A stretch of DNA of 37,418 nt. It comes from Euglena gracilis. Lineage: Eukaryota > Euglenozoa > Euglenophyceae > Euglenales > Euglenaceae. The stretch spans positions 1-37,418 of the forward strand of contig CAAHFI010266964.1 of assembly GCA_900893395.1 (NCBI GenBank), read 5' to 3'. The notes beneath the pieces are model-generated. The model made no database searches. It worked only from the letters and a program-made list of their open reading frames with translations, and was not told the DNA's origin. This document shows, piece after piece, positions 10,977 through 19,510 of the stretch; position 1 is the stretch's first letter; each line of letters opens with the position of its first letter. Made by a program: the position numbers and the translations under genes.

Positions 10977-11239
10977 GTCGGGTGCCTACCCACGGGGGGG
11001 GTGCTTGGGGCATGGCACCCTATAGCACCCATCCGACCCCCGGGGGGGGTAGGTTTTGGGGTGCCTGCCCATAGCAGGCACCCCCTCCAACCCGGCGCAA
11101 AGGTGCCGGGGCCCGGAAAAGGCCATTTTCAATGAAAATTTCCTGGGCCCCCAGACCCCCCGGGGCGTGTACCTGCTAAGGGCAGGCACCAAGAGCACCC
11201 ACCCCCCTCCCCCCCCCCAGTCGGTAAGCACAAGCCTGT
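10977..11239. repeat. Dispersed hairpin repeat copy with perfect 11-bp stem
   Basis: Starts GTCGGGTGCC. GGGGTGCCTGC (11058-11068) pairs perfectly with GCAGGCACCCC (11074-11084) across CCATA. It continues with GGCCATTTTCAATGAAAATT and ends in the CCCAGTCGGTAAGCACAAGC block, the local version of the family end. Confidence 0.7.
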
Positions 11240-11484
11240 GCGCCACCCGCGACCCCAACGTTCGTCATCACAGGTCCCTCGCGGCCATGCGCACTCCTTC
11301 TTTGAGGGTTGACCCGCTCCCCTTCGGATCCGCGCAGCGCCGCGGTCCCAAGAAGCGGGGTCTCGTCTTTTGGTGCTCAGCGACCCGCGGGGGCATGTCC
11401 GGCCCCCTCCCAGTGCCTTCGGGCTCCAGCGCACCCCTGGACCTGAAGTTAGCGTGGGATTGGTGGGGTATTGATCCCGGCGCA

Positions 11485-11521
11485 TGGCCGCCAGAGCCCC
11501 GGGAGCGGGCTCTGGCGGCCA
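11485..11521. repeat. Perfect 15-bp stem hairpin flanked by direct GATCCCGG
   Basis: TGGCCGCCAGAGCCC (11485-11499) pairs with GGGCTCTGGCGGCCA (11507-11521) across a 7-base loop. The direct repeat GATCCCGG stands on both sides (about 11473 and 11522). Confidence 0.85.
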
Positions 11522-11533
11522 GATCCCGGGAGG

Positions 11534-11718
11534 CTATTTATATTTATTTATATTTATTACTGGTGTTGTTGTCATTATTATTGTGATTATTATTATTTTT
11601 ATTATTGCTATTGCTATTGTTATAGTTATTGTTATTGTTATTGTTATTGTTATTGTTATTGTTATTGTTATTGTTATTGTTATTTTTGTTATTTATTTAT
11701 TCATTTGTTTGTTTGTTT

Positions 11719-11750
<32 letters not shown>

Positions 11751-11780
11751 TATTTTTTTATATTTATATTTTTTTTATTT
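11534..11780. repeat. Compound T/A microsatellite (TATTTA, TTATTG)n
   Basis: A run of TTTA and then TTATTG or TATTGT steps with period 6 (about 11611-11690), followed by TTTA and T-rich steps. The frames through it give only I/V/Y polymers. Confidence 0.95.
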
Positions 11781-11840
11781 CAATGATCGGTGACCCCCCA
11801 GGGTGTGGGGTCGAGCTGACTGGGACTCCTGGGCAACCGT

Positions 11841-11868
11841 CAATCAAATGCCAGGGGGCATTTGATTG
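11841..11868. repeat. Perfect 12-bp stem hairpin
   Basis: CAATCAAATGCC (11841-11852) pairs perfectly with GGCATTTGATTG (11857-11868) across a 4-base AGGG loop. It starts a stretch rich in TGGCC and AAATGG steps. Confidence 0.85.
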
Positions 11869-11869
11869 C

Positions 11870-12250
11870 TCCATTCAGAACCATTATGGCCATTGCCAAG
11901 TCTTTTGGATCAATGGGGGCTATTTTGGTCATTTTTTGGCCACTGCTGGCCACTACCCTTTTTTGGCAAATCAACTGTTATTTGGTCATTTGAGCCGTTT
12001 TCCATTGATAATCATCGTAATTTTCCGGAAACGGCTGAAATGGCCGAAAAAAAGTTGTTAAACCTGGTCTAAATGGCCCCAAAATGGTTCGAAATGGTCG
12101 AAAATGGTCCGAGGTTGATTGTTGTTTGTTATCGCATGGAATGGCCCCAAAGTGGCCCAAAATGGCTTGAAATGGATTGCCAGTTGGTAACCTAAACATG
12201 TCCAAATATGGCCCAGTTCCAGAAAAATCGCATATTTTCCGCACATTTTT
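11870..12250. repeat. Decayed TTTTGGCCA-type low-complexity repeat
   Basis: Irregular spacing of TTTTGGTCA, TGGCCAC, AATGGCC and AATGGTC. Similar stretches lie at 13735-13925, 3180-3265 and 10535-10575. No gene seen. Confidence 0.6.
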
Positions 12251-12512
12251 CCGTATTTAGCGTGTATTCCCGCATGACCCCCAAATGACTTTGCAATGCC
12301 CTAAAGCTTGCGTGCCCGAAGAACTTCGCTGGGGGGAAGGCCGAAAAAGGTCGGTCCAAATCACATTGCCCGCCCCTTTCAATGAAAAAGACACGAAAAA
12401 TGATGCATCTTTTTTTGGGAAATCAGGACGTGGTCAGCGCAAAAAAAAAATGCCATAAAATTTGCCACACTGCTCTGTATTTGATGAACAGAAGCATTAA
12501 ATTATGTTACAG

Positions 12513-12559
12513 ATAGATACAAATGAACAGAATGTGACAACAAATTTCTTTTGGGAAAT
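12513..12559 (+). CDS. Possible 47-bp exon, ligand-gated channel-like
   Basis: A TTATGTTACAG acceptor is followed by IDTNEQNVTTNFFWE. Only this frame is open. Cys-loop receptor subunits of the nicotinic type have a small exon of about 45 bp coding for a similar D-E-x-N-Q-x-x-TTN-x-W segment. The match is short, the donor (GTGATC) is poor, and no neighbouring receptor exon was found. Treat as a weak candidate. Confidence 0.22.
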
Positions 12560-13088
12560 GTGATCAATCGGTCTATCAATGGTTTTGGGTGCTTCCAAAT
12601 AACTTTGCAGGGGGTCGGGGCCAAAAATATCCATCCACTAATTTTTGAAAAGAGTTATTTGGGGGGGTTATTTTTGCGCATATTTGGGGGGCTTTTAGTG
12701 CACATCCCTCCCCAGAGGTTGCTCGCAATTTTTTTCACCTCCATGTGTTTATTTCCAGACTTACAAACCTAGACCATGTTAAGCAAGGTTGGAACGTTTT
12801 CAACAAAAAATGATGGAAATTGATGGAGATTGAATTTGCATGTTTCTTTAAGAACACAACAGAAGATGAAGTGTTCCATTTTTTCCAAAAAACAGGTTTT
12901 TTTTTATTTTGTTTTAAACGAGCTGCCAGCTATGCCAGAAACACATACCAAGAAAGGTCAGCAGACATGTTAACAAACAACCCCCACAGCACAGGGCAGC
13001 ATCCCTCCTGGCTTTAATCCCTAAAACTTGTACACCGTGTGTCGTGTGTGCATCTCAGGCAGGTTCAACGTCCATGGATTCGAAACAT

Positions 13089-13225
13089 GACCATTTTCAA
13101 AGGAAAATTGGCGGGTCATCAGGCACTGGGGTCCAAAACTGACCCCCGGGGGGGGGGGGTGCCTGCTATATGCAGCCACCCCATAGCACCTCGCCTCCCA
13201 GGGTTGTTCAAAAAAAACAGCCTGC
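13089..13225. repeat. Dispersed hairpin repeat copy
   Basis: GACCATTTTCAAAGGAAAAT, CAGGCACTGGGGTCCAAAAC, CCCCCGGGGGG, TGCCTGCTATATGCAGCCA and CAGGGTTGTTCAAAAAAAAC follow in the family order. This is the most complete short copy and the best guide to a consensus. Confidence 0.7.
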
Positions 13226-13331
13226 ACACAGGAAAAAAATAAATCTGGAAACCCAGCTGGTTTTTTCGCACCCCTTCTCCGTTGTCCGTGGTGCCAACCG
13301 CTTTGCTTGCCCCATCCCATCGTCCCCGCAG

Positions 13332-13507
13332 GAATGCTGGCCTCTCTCGCACTATGGTTTTGCTTCCTCTCCGTGGCGATGAGCAAGTCCAAGACGCGGC
13401 CCTCCTCCACCCAGCCTTGGGGACAGAGCATGTGTGGCGGGATGGAGCAGCATGGCGCTGGAGGCGAGGAGCGGCCGGTTGGAATTGAAAGGGACACCCA
13501 CGCCTGA
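13332..13507 (+). CDS. Candidate first coding exon with signal peptide
   Basis: A pyrimidine-rich acceptor (CCATCGTCCCCGCAG) is followed after two bases by an ATG at 13334. The predicted start is MLASLALWFCFLSVA, then MSKSKTRPSSTQPWG. The hydrophobic core ending in SVA fits a signal peptide with a -3/-1 small-residue cleavage site. The frame stops at 13507, and a donor is not obvious before that. The next candidate, the lectin-like exon, begins 60 bases later on the same strand, and a secreted lectin would need such a signal. The minus strand here is also open and hydrophilic, which lowers confidence. Confidence 0.33.
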
Positions 13508-13567
13508 GCAGACCTGTTCGTAGGACTGTGTTGTTGCTGCCCGCCCACAAAGCATGGGGTGTTTTAG

Positions 13568-13686
13568 ACTGCGGTGGAATGGCTGGCAGAGCAGGAAGAA
13601 TTGGGAGTGCCTTTGCCAGATGGCTCCAAGCACCTTCGATGACGCAAGGCGATGCGAGGGCGATACCGGAGTTTTGGAGGGCAAAG
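13568..13686 (+). CDS. Possible C-type lectin domain exon
   Basis: Between TGTTTTAG and GCAAAG|GTGGGG the plus frame reads WNGWQSRKNWECLCQMAPS, then TFDDARRCEGDTGVLEGK. C-type lectin domains begin with a Cys and aromatic-rich strand, followed by an (S/T)-(F/W)-x-x-A-(R/Q)-x-x-C-x-x-x-x-G-x-L helix. Layilin and chondrolectin have SF-x-EARLACESEGGVL at this place. The TFDDAR...CEGDTGVL stretch follows that order, with one residue fewer between Arg and Cys. Only the first part of the domain is present, so further exons are needed. The 5' end is in phase 2 and the 3' end in phase 1. No carbohydrate-binding EPN/QPD motif is seen in this fragment. Confidence 0.35.
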
Positions 13687-13734
13687 GTGGGGCTCTGAAG
13701 CAGGGCAGGGTTTTTTTGGCCATTGTCTTACAGC

Positions 13735-13925
13735 TTCAGCCGTTTTGGCTGCATTTGTCCAATTTTTGGCCACTTTTGGTCACTTTGGCCGTTGGTTGTT
13801 TTTGGCCATATTTCGGCCACTTTAAGCCACTTTTGACTGTTTTTTTTTTGCTGTTGTTTTTTGCCCATTTTTTTGGTCATCTTTTACCCATTTGACCATT
13901 TTTTTGCACAATTGTGAGCCGCTTT
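13735..13925. repeat. TTTTGGCCAC low-complexity repeat
   Basis: Spaced copies of TTTTGGCCAC, TTTGGTCAC and TTTGGCCGT interrupted by T-runs. This is the same type as 11870-12250. Confidence 0.65.
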
Positions 13926-14239
13926 TTTGTGCTTTTGGTCATTTTACAGTCAGGACAAAAATGACAGGAAACAAAAATGATGGGGGGAAATGAGGAAGAA
14001 AAAAATATGGGAAATTTTTCTATTTTGATGATGGGAAAATTCAACTTTCCGCAGAAAATGTTGATAACTTTTCCCTCTTATAATGAAAGTTTTTGAGCAA
14101 AAAAGCAAAGTTTCAAAAAAAGTCAAAATGGTCTTCTGGGTGTCTTTTTTGTGATTTTTTATGAGAAACAGACCCAAAATCGACCATATGTTATATCTCC
14201 CCGTCTTTTTGTGTGTTAAATTTGACCACCTTGAACGTG

Positions 14240-14255
14240 GCCCCTTTAAAGGGGC
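14240..14255. repeat. Perfect 16-nt palindrome
   Basis: GCCCCTTTAAAGGGGC is fully self-complementary. It has no spacer, so it is a palindrome, not a stable hairpin. Confidence 0.85.
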
Positions 14256-14489
14256 ATTGAAAGGGTTCGGGGGGCAAAAATGGCGGGGAAAATATGGAAG
14301 AAATGGGTGTTTTCCCATCATTTTTGTTCCCGTCATTTTTGTCCGGACAAGAAACTCATTTTCTGCTTTTGGCCACTTTTGACTGGACACCCACCCACCT
14401 TTGGAGGCCATCCAAGGCTGGATGGGAATACCTGGCCGCACGAAGGGCGGATCGTTTATTTGGATTTGGGACAGGGTGCATGTGTGCAG

Positions 14490-14555
14490 GCGCTCGGGGT
14501 TCAGATTCATGATGTCTATTTGGGGCAAGGATGCAACAGGGACACGTTTGATCAG
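14490..14555 (+). CDS. 66-bp phase-0 orphan exon
   Basis: GTGTGCAG precedes and CAG|GTGCGT follows exactly 22 open codons that read ALGVQIHDVYLGQGC and then NRDTFDQ. Both splice-site contexts are good. The peptide is plausible for an extracellular domain with a single Cys. The family is unknown. It overlaps, on the opposite strand, the 882-base open frame at 13950-14831, which I consider less credible. Confidence 0.42.
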
Positions 14556-15114
14556 GTGCGTGGCAGGTGCACACTCATCTAAGCTTGTGCACGGAAGTTT
14601 CGGAAGAATTTGACAGGGGGCCAAACTGGGCCAGAAGCGAAGTTGGGCACTGGCCATGAACAGACAAGTTAGTTCATGGAAGGGAGGGAGAGGGTCCCAA
14701 GGTCCCAAAAAGTTCCAAAAACAGCATTTCTTCCTGAACTGTACCGAGATATGGGGGGGGGAGGGTCCTGGGTCCCAACTGTGCTGCCAACCCCTTCTTG
14801 TTTTCGCCGTTCTGTGGAGTGCATGAAGCAAACACTTTTTTCAGTGTCCATGGACAATGGGAAATGAGGGATTGAATTTATTTTGAGACCCTTTTTGCGC
14901 ACAAATGATTGAAATTACACTCCTTTGCACAATTACCCAAATAACTTTTTCGTTTTTGTTTGCGCAGTTATGCAAGTGAATACAGATAATTAAACCTCAC
15001 TGGAACCTTTCCTGACGTATTTTTTATTGCATTTAAAATGGATGCATGATTGGGCGGTCTTCTGTCATGTTCCCTGAAATGTATTTTCAACCCTCTTACT
15101 CATCTTTCCGTCAG
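14556..15114. other. Intron-like sequence
   Basis: Moderately AT-rich with no repeats of note except a G-run at 14753-14762. A pyrimidine tract (CCCTCTTACTCATCTTTCCG) leads into the next candidate exon. Confidence 0.4.
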
Positions 15115-15167
15115 CCATTGGACAGGAATCAGATTTCGATGTCTTACAGCCTGACCCAAAAAAATAG
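15115..15167 (+). CDS. Possible terminal exon
   Basis: After a very good acceptor (CATCTTTCCGTCAG), the frame that begins with two leftover bases gives IGQESDFDVLQPDPKK and then TAG. Acidic C-terminal tails like this are common. The frame offset by one base is also open (PLDRNQISMSYSLTQKNR), so the choice of frame is open. Confidence 0.3.
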
Positions 15168-16330
15168 AGTCTTCGCACCCCCTTCTTCAAAGACCTCATT
15201 CGCATGCCTTGAAATGCTGCACAAAAGAGCACTTGTGAACCAGGGCAGTTCTCAAGGGACAGAAACGCCTTTTTTTCTCTTCAGCACCCCCCCCTTGCGG
15301 ACCGCACATTAGGCCAAAGGGACAGCCAAAGGCCGATCTGGTGATTGAATGGGGGCAAAATGAAAATTCCAAAACCACAGTTTTGACGTTCTGGATGGAT
15401 GGGCGATGGGGGTCAAGAGGCCCAAGGCATTCCCCCCCCCAGATTCGACCCATTTTGCCAAATATGCCATTTGCGGCCTTCTTTTTCCCCTGGATTTTGC
15501 ATTTAATGGGACCGGGTTTTTTTTCAAATGTGGTTTTGGGGGGGGCCTGATGTGAACCCCCCAAATCGGTTCTGCAAAGAGTGTGTGTGGGAACTGGACG
15601 GCTGGAGGTATTGCTCCCTTTCCTGTTTCCTGTGGCCAGTGACGGCCTCGTGGGATCGGAACGCCCCGGTTGGGATGGGAGGTGACGCTCGACCCCCAAG
15701 GCTGTCCCCCAGGTCGGAGGGCACCCCCCTCAGGCTTCTTTTTAAAAAAGTTCGCCCCCCCCGGGGGGGGTGCTGTGGGTTGTGACGGGGATGAGCAACC
15801 CCAACCCGGGGGGGGGTCGGGTTTTGGGATGGGTGTGGGTACCTCCGCCCTTGAGGAGCGGGGCGCTTGGCCCCGCTCCTCCTTACATACAAACTTGGCC
15901 CCCCCTTAAGGTTGGTTTTTGGCCTTTAATTTTAGCGCATGGCCGCCAAAATTCTTAACATGCAACTTGGCCCCGTAAGGTTGGCCCCGGCCTCACCTTC
16001 AATCATGGCCCAGGCCAAGCGCCCGGGGGGAGGTAGCGCTAACCCCCCCCAAATTAAGACACCCCCCGATTTTCAGCAAAAATCCAAAAAAAACGACCCC
16101 CACAACAGTAAGACCCCCTCGGGATTCTTTGGGGAAAATCCAAAATAGAACCCCCCCCCAAACTGTGAAATTGTCCCTGAAATGGTGATTTTTTTTACGT
16201 TTTTTTCCATTTTGCCTATCATGTATGTGTCAAAATTGGCATTTTGCAGACGTTTTTTGCTCATTGCCAAAATCGCCCCAAAACCCCTTTAGGATTTTCA
16301 ACAACAAACCCAAAAAGGACACCTGGGGTC
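15168..16330. other. Non-genic GC-rich and mixed sequence with a hairpin
   Basis: C-runs at 15289, 15432, 15758 and 16151. Perfect 12-bp hairpin at 15853-15881: GAGGAGCGGGGC pairs with GCCCCGCTCCTC across a 5-base loop. The phrase GCGCATGGCCGCCA (about 15937) also occurs at 11481. No gene seen. Confidence 0.5.
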
Positions 16331-16733
16331 TTATTATTTCAAAAATAAAATATTATTTATTAATATTAATGTTGATATTATATTAATATTAACATTAATA
16401 TTTTATTAACTATATATTATATTAATAATATATTAAAATATATATAATATAATAGTATAATACAATATAATATAATACAATGTAATATAACATAATATAA
16501 TTTATATTATATTATATTATATATAATAATATAATATAATATAATATAATATAATATAATATAATATAATATAATATAATATAATATATATAATATAATA
16601 TAATATAATAATATAATATAATATAATATAATTTATATAATATAATATATATTAACGTAACATAATATATTATGTTATATTAATATTATTAATATTATAT
16701 ATTATTAATATTAATATTAATTAAATATGTTAA
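16331..16733. repeat. AT-only tract with (ATAAT)n core
   Basis: About 400 bases made almost only of A and T, with a pentamer ATAAT array at about 16530-16580 and many TTAATATTAA palindromic steps. It sits abruptly inside GC-rich DNA. Confidence 0.95.
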
Positions 16734-16736
16734 TAT

Positions 16737-16820
16737 CCCGGAGGGGTGCGCCAGCAATGGGGAGGCACCCCGTAGCACAAGCCACCCACCTCCTCCCCAG
16801 GGTTATTGAGAAGAAGCCTG
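16737..16820. repeat. Dispersed hairpin repeat, 3' part
   Basis: CCCGGAGGGGTGCGCCAGCA, GGCACCCCGTAGCACAAG and CCCCAGGGTTATTGAGAAG then AAGCCTG. This matches the right half of the family and starts exactly where the AT tract ends. Confidence 0.55.
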
Positions 16821-17018
16821 ACCCCCCTGCAGCGGCTTTTCGCTCACAGCAAAGTCACCCGCGAGCGCCATTTCCTGTGGCTGAATGTGCAGAACTGGAA
16901 CCAGGCTGTATTGGCGAATCCTGATGTCTGACACCTGCCATCAACCCCCCCCGAGAAACTGTTATCCCCGGAAATTGTCCTCTGCCCTCCGTACCCGCTA
17001 AGGTGTCCTCATGGGAAC

Positions 17019-17145
17019 CTGTCTCTTCTTCCAGCCATTTCTGAACTCCCACATGCATTAGATTTTGATAATGCTGAGCTCTCTGAGTTCTCACATTAAT
17101 TGCTCCTCTTATGCCCCACCCCACACAGCCCACAAAAAGGTATTT
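17019..17145 (-). CDS. Minus-strand orphan exon, family not recognised
   Basis: On the minus strand a strong acceptor (TTTAAAAAAAACTTACCAG) precedes 42 open codons plus one base, ending GAGACAG|GTTCCC. The peptide starts KYLFVGCVGWGIRGAINVRT and ends HVGVQKWLEEET. A hydrophobic first third is followed by a basic and then an acidic amphipathic part. The phases (0 to 1) equal those of 7698-7971. The last bases overlap the dispersed GAACCTGTC motif. Not a family I know; the donor is only fair. Confidence 0.5.
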
Positions 17146-17311
17146 CTGGTAAGTTTTTTTTAAAGAAAAATTGTGTATTTGCAAAAAGATGGTGGATTTG
17201 CAAAAAACAATGGTGGATTTCTTTGCCAAAGAGTGATTTTATTAAAATTATTTTTTTAAAAAAATCCAAAAATCAGGGAAAATTTTTTTGCATATTCTTC
17301 AAAAACAACAG

Positions 17312-17515
17312 AAATGCTCTGTGATTGAGTTGTTCCTGTCTTTCCTGCTGGAAAAGCTCGGGGTGGAGGGGGGCATCATGACACGAGGTAGGAAGCAGGT
17401 CTCTGAGGACTCTGAGGACAGGTCAGCGACCACAGGACCAGAAGGCAATTTCCCAGAGGTCCGTCAGAGGAAAAGCATTTGGCATCGAGAGACATTTGTG
17501 ACCCTCCCCTGCTGA
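17312..17515 (+). CDS. Plus-strand exon candidate, possibly terminal
   Basis: CAAAAACAACAG is followed by KCSVIELFLSFLLEKLGVEG and GIMTRG. At that point (17387) a donor-like CGAG|GTAGGAAG occurs. If not used, the frame goes on with an acidic and Ser-rich tail (QVSEDSEDRSATTGPEGNF) and stops at 17515, giving about 67 codons. The first part looks like an amphipathic helix. No family recognised. Confidence 0.38.
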   Translation, partial: KCSVIELFLSFLLEKLGVEGGIMTRGRKQVSEDSEDRSATTGPEGNFPEVRQRKSIWHRETFVTLPC

Positions 17516-17847
17516 GAAAAAATTCCGAAAACCTTGGTTCTTCAACAACTCACGAAACATGCTTTTTCAAGAAAATATCAAGCAATTAATAGGAGACAAG
17601 TTAGCAGGTGCAAAACGTACAACCATCAAGACCATCAAAGGCAAGTCTATCAAGGCCTCAACATACGAATTAAATATTGGGTTATAAGATGGCTGGTATC
17701 AGTCTTTTGGGAGGGAAGAAGAGGACAAGGATCATGTTTCGTCAGTATGAGAGGCCGGCGCATTTTCAGGGTGATAACCTGGGCAACACAGAGGTGGGTG
17801 TAGAACAGGTCAGGTGGTGCCTCCAAAAATTTATTTGCGCTCCCCAG

Positions 17848-17914
17848 AGATGTGAGAATTATCGACATCATCAATGTGCTTTTGTTTACCAAATGGTCAT
17901 ATTCCATTTACCTG
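17848..17914 (+). CDS. Short hydrophobic exon candidate next to GT repeat
   Basis: TTATTTGCGCTCCCCAG precedes one leftover base and 22 codons reading DVRIIDIINVLLFTKW then SYSIYL, ending CTG|GTGTGTGG. The peptide could be a membrane-facing helix. The donor is the first step of the long GT-type microsatellite, so that repeat would form the start of the intron. Overlapping frames on both strands (for example ISLLGGKKRTRIMFRQYERP upstream, 17677 on) are also protein-like, so frame and strand are uncertain. Confidence 0.33.
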
Positions 17915-17924
17915 GTGTGTGGGT

Positions 17925-17958
17925 GTGGGTGGGTGGGTGGGTGGGTGGGTGGGTGGTG

Positions 17959-18018
<60 letters not shown>

Positions 18019-18160
18019 GTGTGTGTGTGTGTGTTGTGTGTGTGGGTGGGTGGTGTAGGTGGGTGTGGGTGTTGTGGGTGTGGTGTGTTGTGTGTGTTGT
18101 GTGATGTGTGTTGTGTGTGTTGTGTGTGGGTGGGTGGTTGGGTGGGTGGGTAGGTGGGTG
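17925..18160. repeat. (GGGT)n / (GT)n compound microsatellite
   Basis: GGGT repeats (17925-17957), then about 40 GT steps, then mixed GTGTTGTG and GGGTGGGT to about 18160. The G-rich strand can form quadruplexes at both ends. Confidence 0.97.
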
Positions 18161-18681
18161 TGCAGTGTCATTATTTCCTTCTAACATTCACCTCTAACCA
18201 CTTAAAGGGTTTAATTGTTGGAACACACATTTTGAGTCATTTTTGCTCATTTCGGAAGAGGAAAGGGTTCAAGGCGGCCTGCCACAAGTGTCACAGTCCG
18301 GTTCCGGCACGCCGGGTCATGTCCCGGCCATGCCATTGCTTAACACCTGTCCCCCCCCCGGGGGGTGACTGACTGGTTTTTTGGCCCAGAGCCCCCCCCC
18401 CCCCGGGGGGTGGGATGGGCCCGAAAATGAAAAAGTGGCTGGCCTGGCGCCGAAGGCGCTGGAAATTTTTTAGATTTTTTTGAGATTTTTTTGGCAATTT
18501 TCATTGCCTCCAGGAGAGTGGCCGATCCACCCCCCCCGGGGGGTAAAGTGACTGACCGGTTTTTTTCGGAAAAAGTGACTGACTCGTTTTTTCAGAGTGG
18601 AAAGTGACCTCCCCCTCCCCCCCCGGGTCGCTAAGCAATGGCATGGTCCCGGCTGACCGTCGCGATGGAGATGACACAAGA
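18161..18681. other. Non-genic, poly-C blocks and GGCGC hairpin
   Basis: Repeated phrases GTGACTGACTGGTTTTTT / GTGACTGACCGG (18366, 18548, 18577) beside C/G-runs. A GGCGC/GCGCT hairpin lies at 18446-18460, followed by T-rich sequence. The last part (18638-18681) has an open frame MAWSRLTVAMEMTQELYGVL that runs into the duplicated segment; product unknown. Confidence 0.5.
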
Positions 18682-19057
18682 GCTGTACGGCGTGTTGTAC
18701 TGGCGGGCGGTGCTGCCCCCGGAGGGGGACCAGGGATTTCTTGGAGTTGGAACCCACGGGGGAGGGCACTCTACCCTGGGGGTCCAGTGGGGGGTTTTCC
18801 TCCATTTTTGGCGCGAAGAGCCAGAAATTTTTTTTGAGCCGACCCAAAATTGACTTCCGAAGTTGGGTCCCTCGGACCACTCTCCAGGGGGGGGGGGACT
18901 CTAGGTGGGTGGGTGGGTGGGGGCAGGGGCTTTGTTAGCCTTGGACACTTTTTGGCGCCGAAGGCGCTGAAATTTTTGAAAAGGGTGCTATTTTTTGGCA
19001 TTTTTCGCGATTTTTTTTGGGTTGTGGGTTGGGTCCCGAGACCCCCCCCCAGGCCAG
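18682..19057. repeat. Segmental duplication, copy 1 (matches 32414-32817)
   Basis: Starts GCTGTACGGCGTGTTGTACT and ends at GACCCCCCCCCAGGCCAGG. The order of blocks is the same in both copies, with indels in homopolymers. It contains a (GGGT) run (18905-18925), a GGCGCCGAAGGCGC hairpin (18953-18968) and TTTTTCGCGATTTTTTTTGG. The first 45 bases may be coding in both copies (GVLYWRAVLPPEG). Confidence 0.85.
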
Positions 19058-19297
19058 GGGTGGGTGGGGGGACCCCCTCCTCCCAGTCTGAAAAAACCCC
19101 TAGTGGGGGATTTCCGGTGTTTCAAAAAAAAATCCCTGGCGGGGACTACCCGGTGTTCGGCCACGACTTTGCCCCGGCTCTGCCCCACGACTGCGGCCAG
19201 GTCCCCTGTTTGCTGCCACCTCGGCCCATCCCCCTCCCGCCGCATGCCTTTTGACAGCCACGGGCTTGAATCGGCTGGCAGCCTTTTGTCAGTCAAA

Positions 19298-19510
19298 ATG
19301 TGGGCGTGTTCCCCTCCGGGGCTCCTGCCTCGCCCCCGTGTTGGCGTACTGTGGACGGTCCTGGCTGTCTGTTGGGGGCCGCATTTGTTTGTGGTATTCG
19401 GATCTGTTCTGTGGCCATTTCCGTTTTTAGCTTTTGGTTTGGTTGCTCAATCCCCCCCGGCTGGTTTTTTTTGGTTTTTTTTCCAAAAAATAATAATTGT
19501 GTTTTTTTAA
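19298..19510 (+). CDS. Weak candidate for a membrane-anchor exon
   Basis: AGCCTTTTGTCAG is followed by an ATG at 19298 and a frame starting MWACSPPGLLPRPRVGVLWT with a hydrophobic stretch VLAVCWGPHLFVVFGSVLW. A short positively charged start plus a hydrophobic segment would fit a type II anchor as used by Golgi glycosyltransferases. The tail becomes low-complexity (FFWFFF) and no donor is clear. This may be chance. Confidence 0.2.
   Translation: MWACSPPGLLPRPRVGVLWTVLAVCWGPHLFVVFGSVLWPFPFLAFGLVAQSPPAGFFWFFFQKIIIVFF

Noticed and set aside
13270-13460. Minus-strand frame DLLIATERKQNHSAREASI resembling the start of a GT31 domain
   Set aside because: Arg and Trp of the REAIRxTW signature are not in place, no donor follows, and the plus strand has a better acceptor and signal peptide.
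17897-18187. Frames with THTHTH or CVCVCV polymers
   Set aside because: They are translations of the GT microsatellite.
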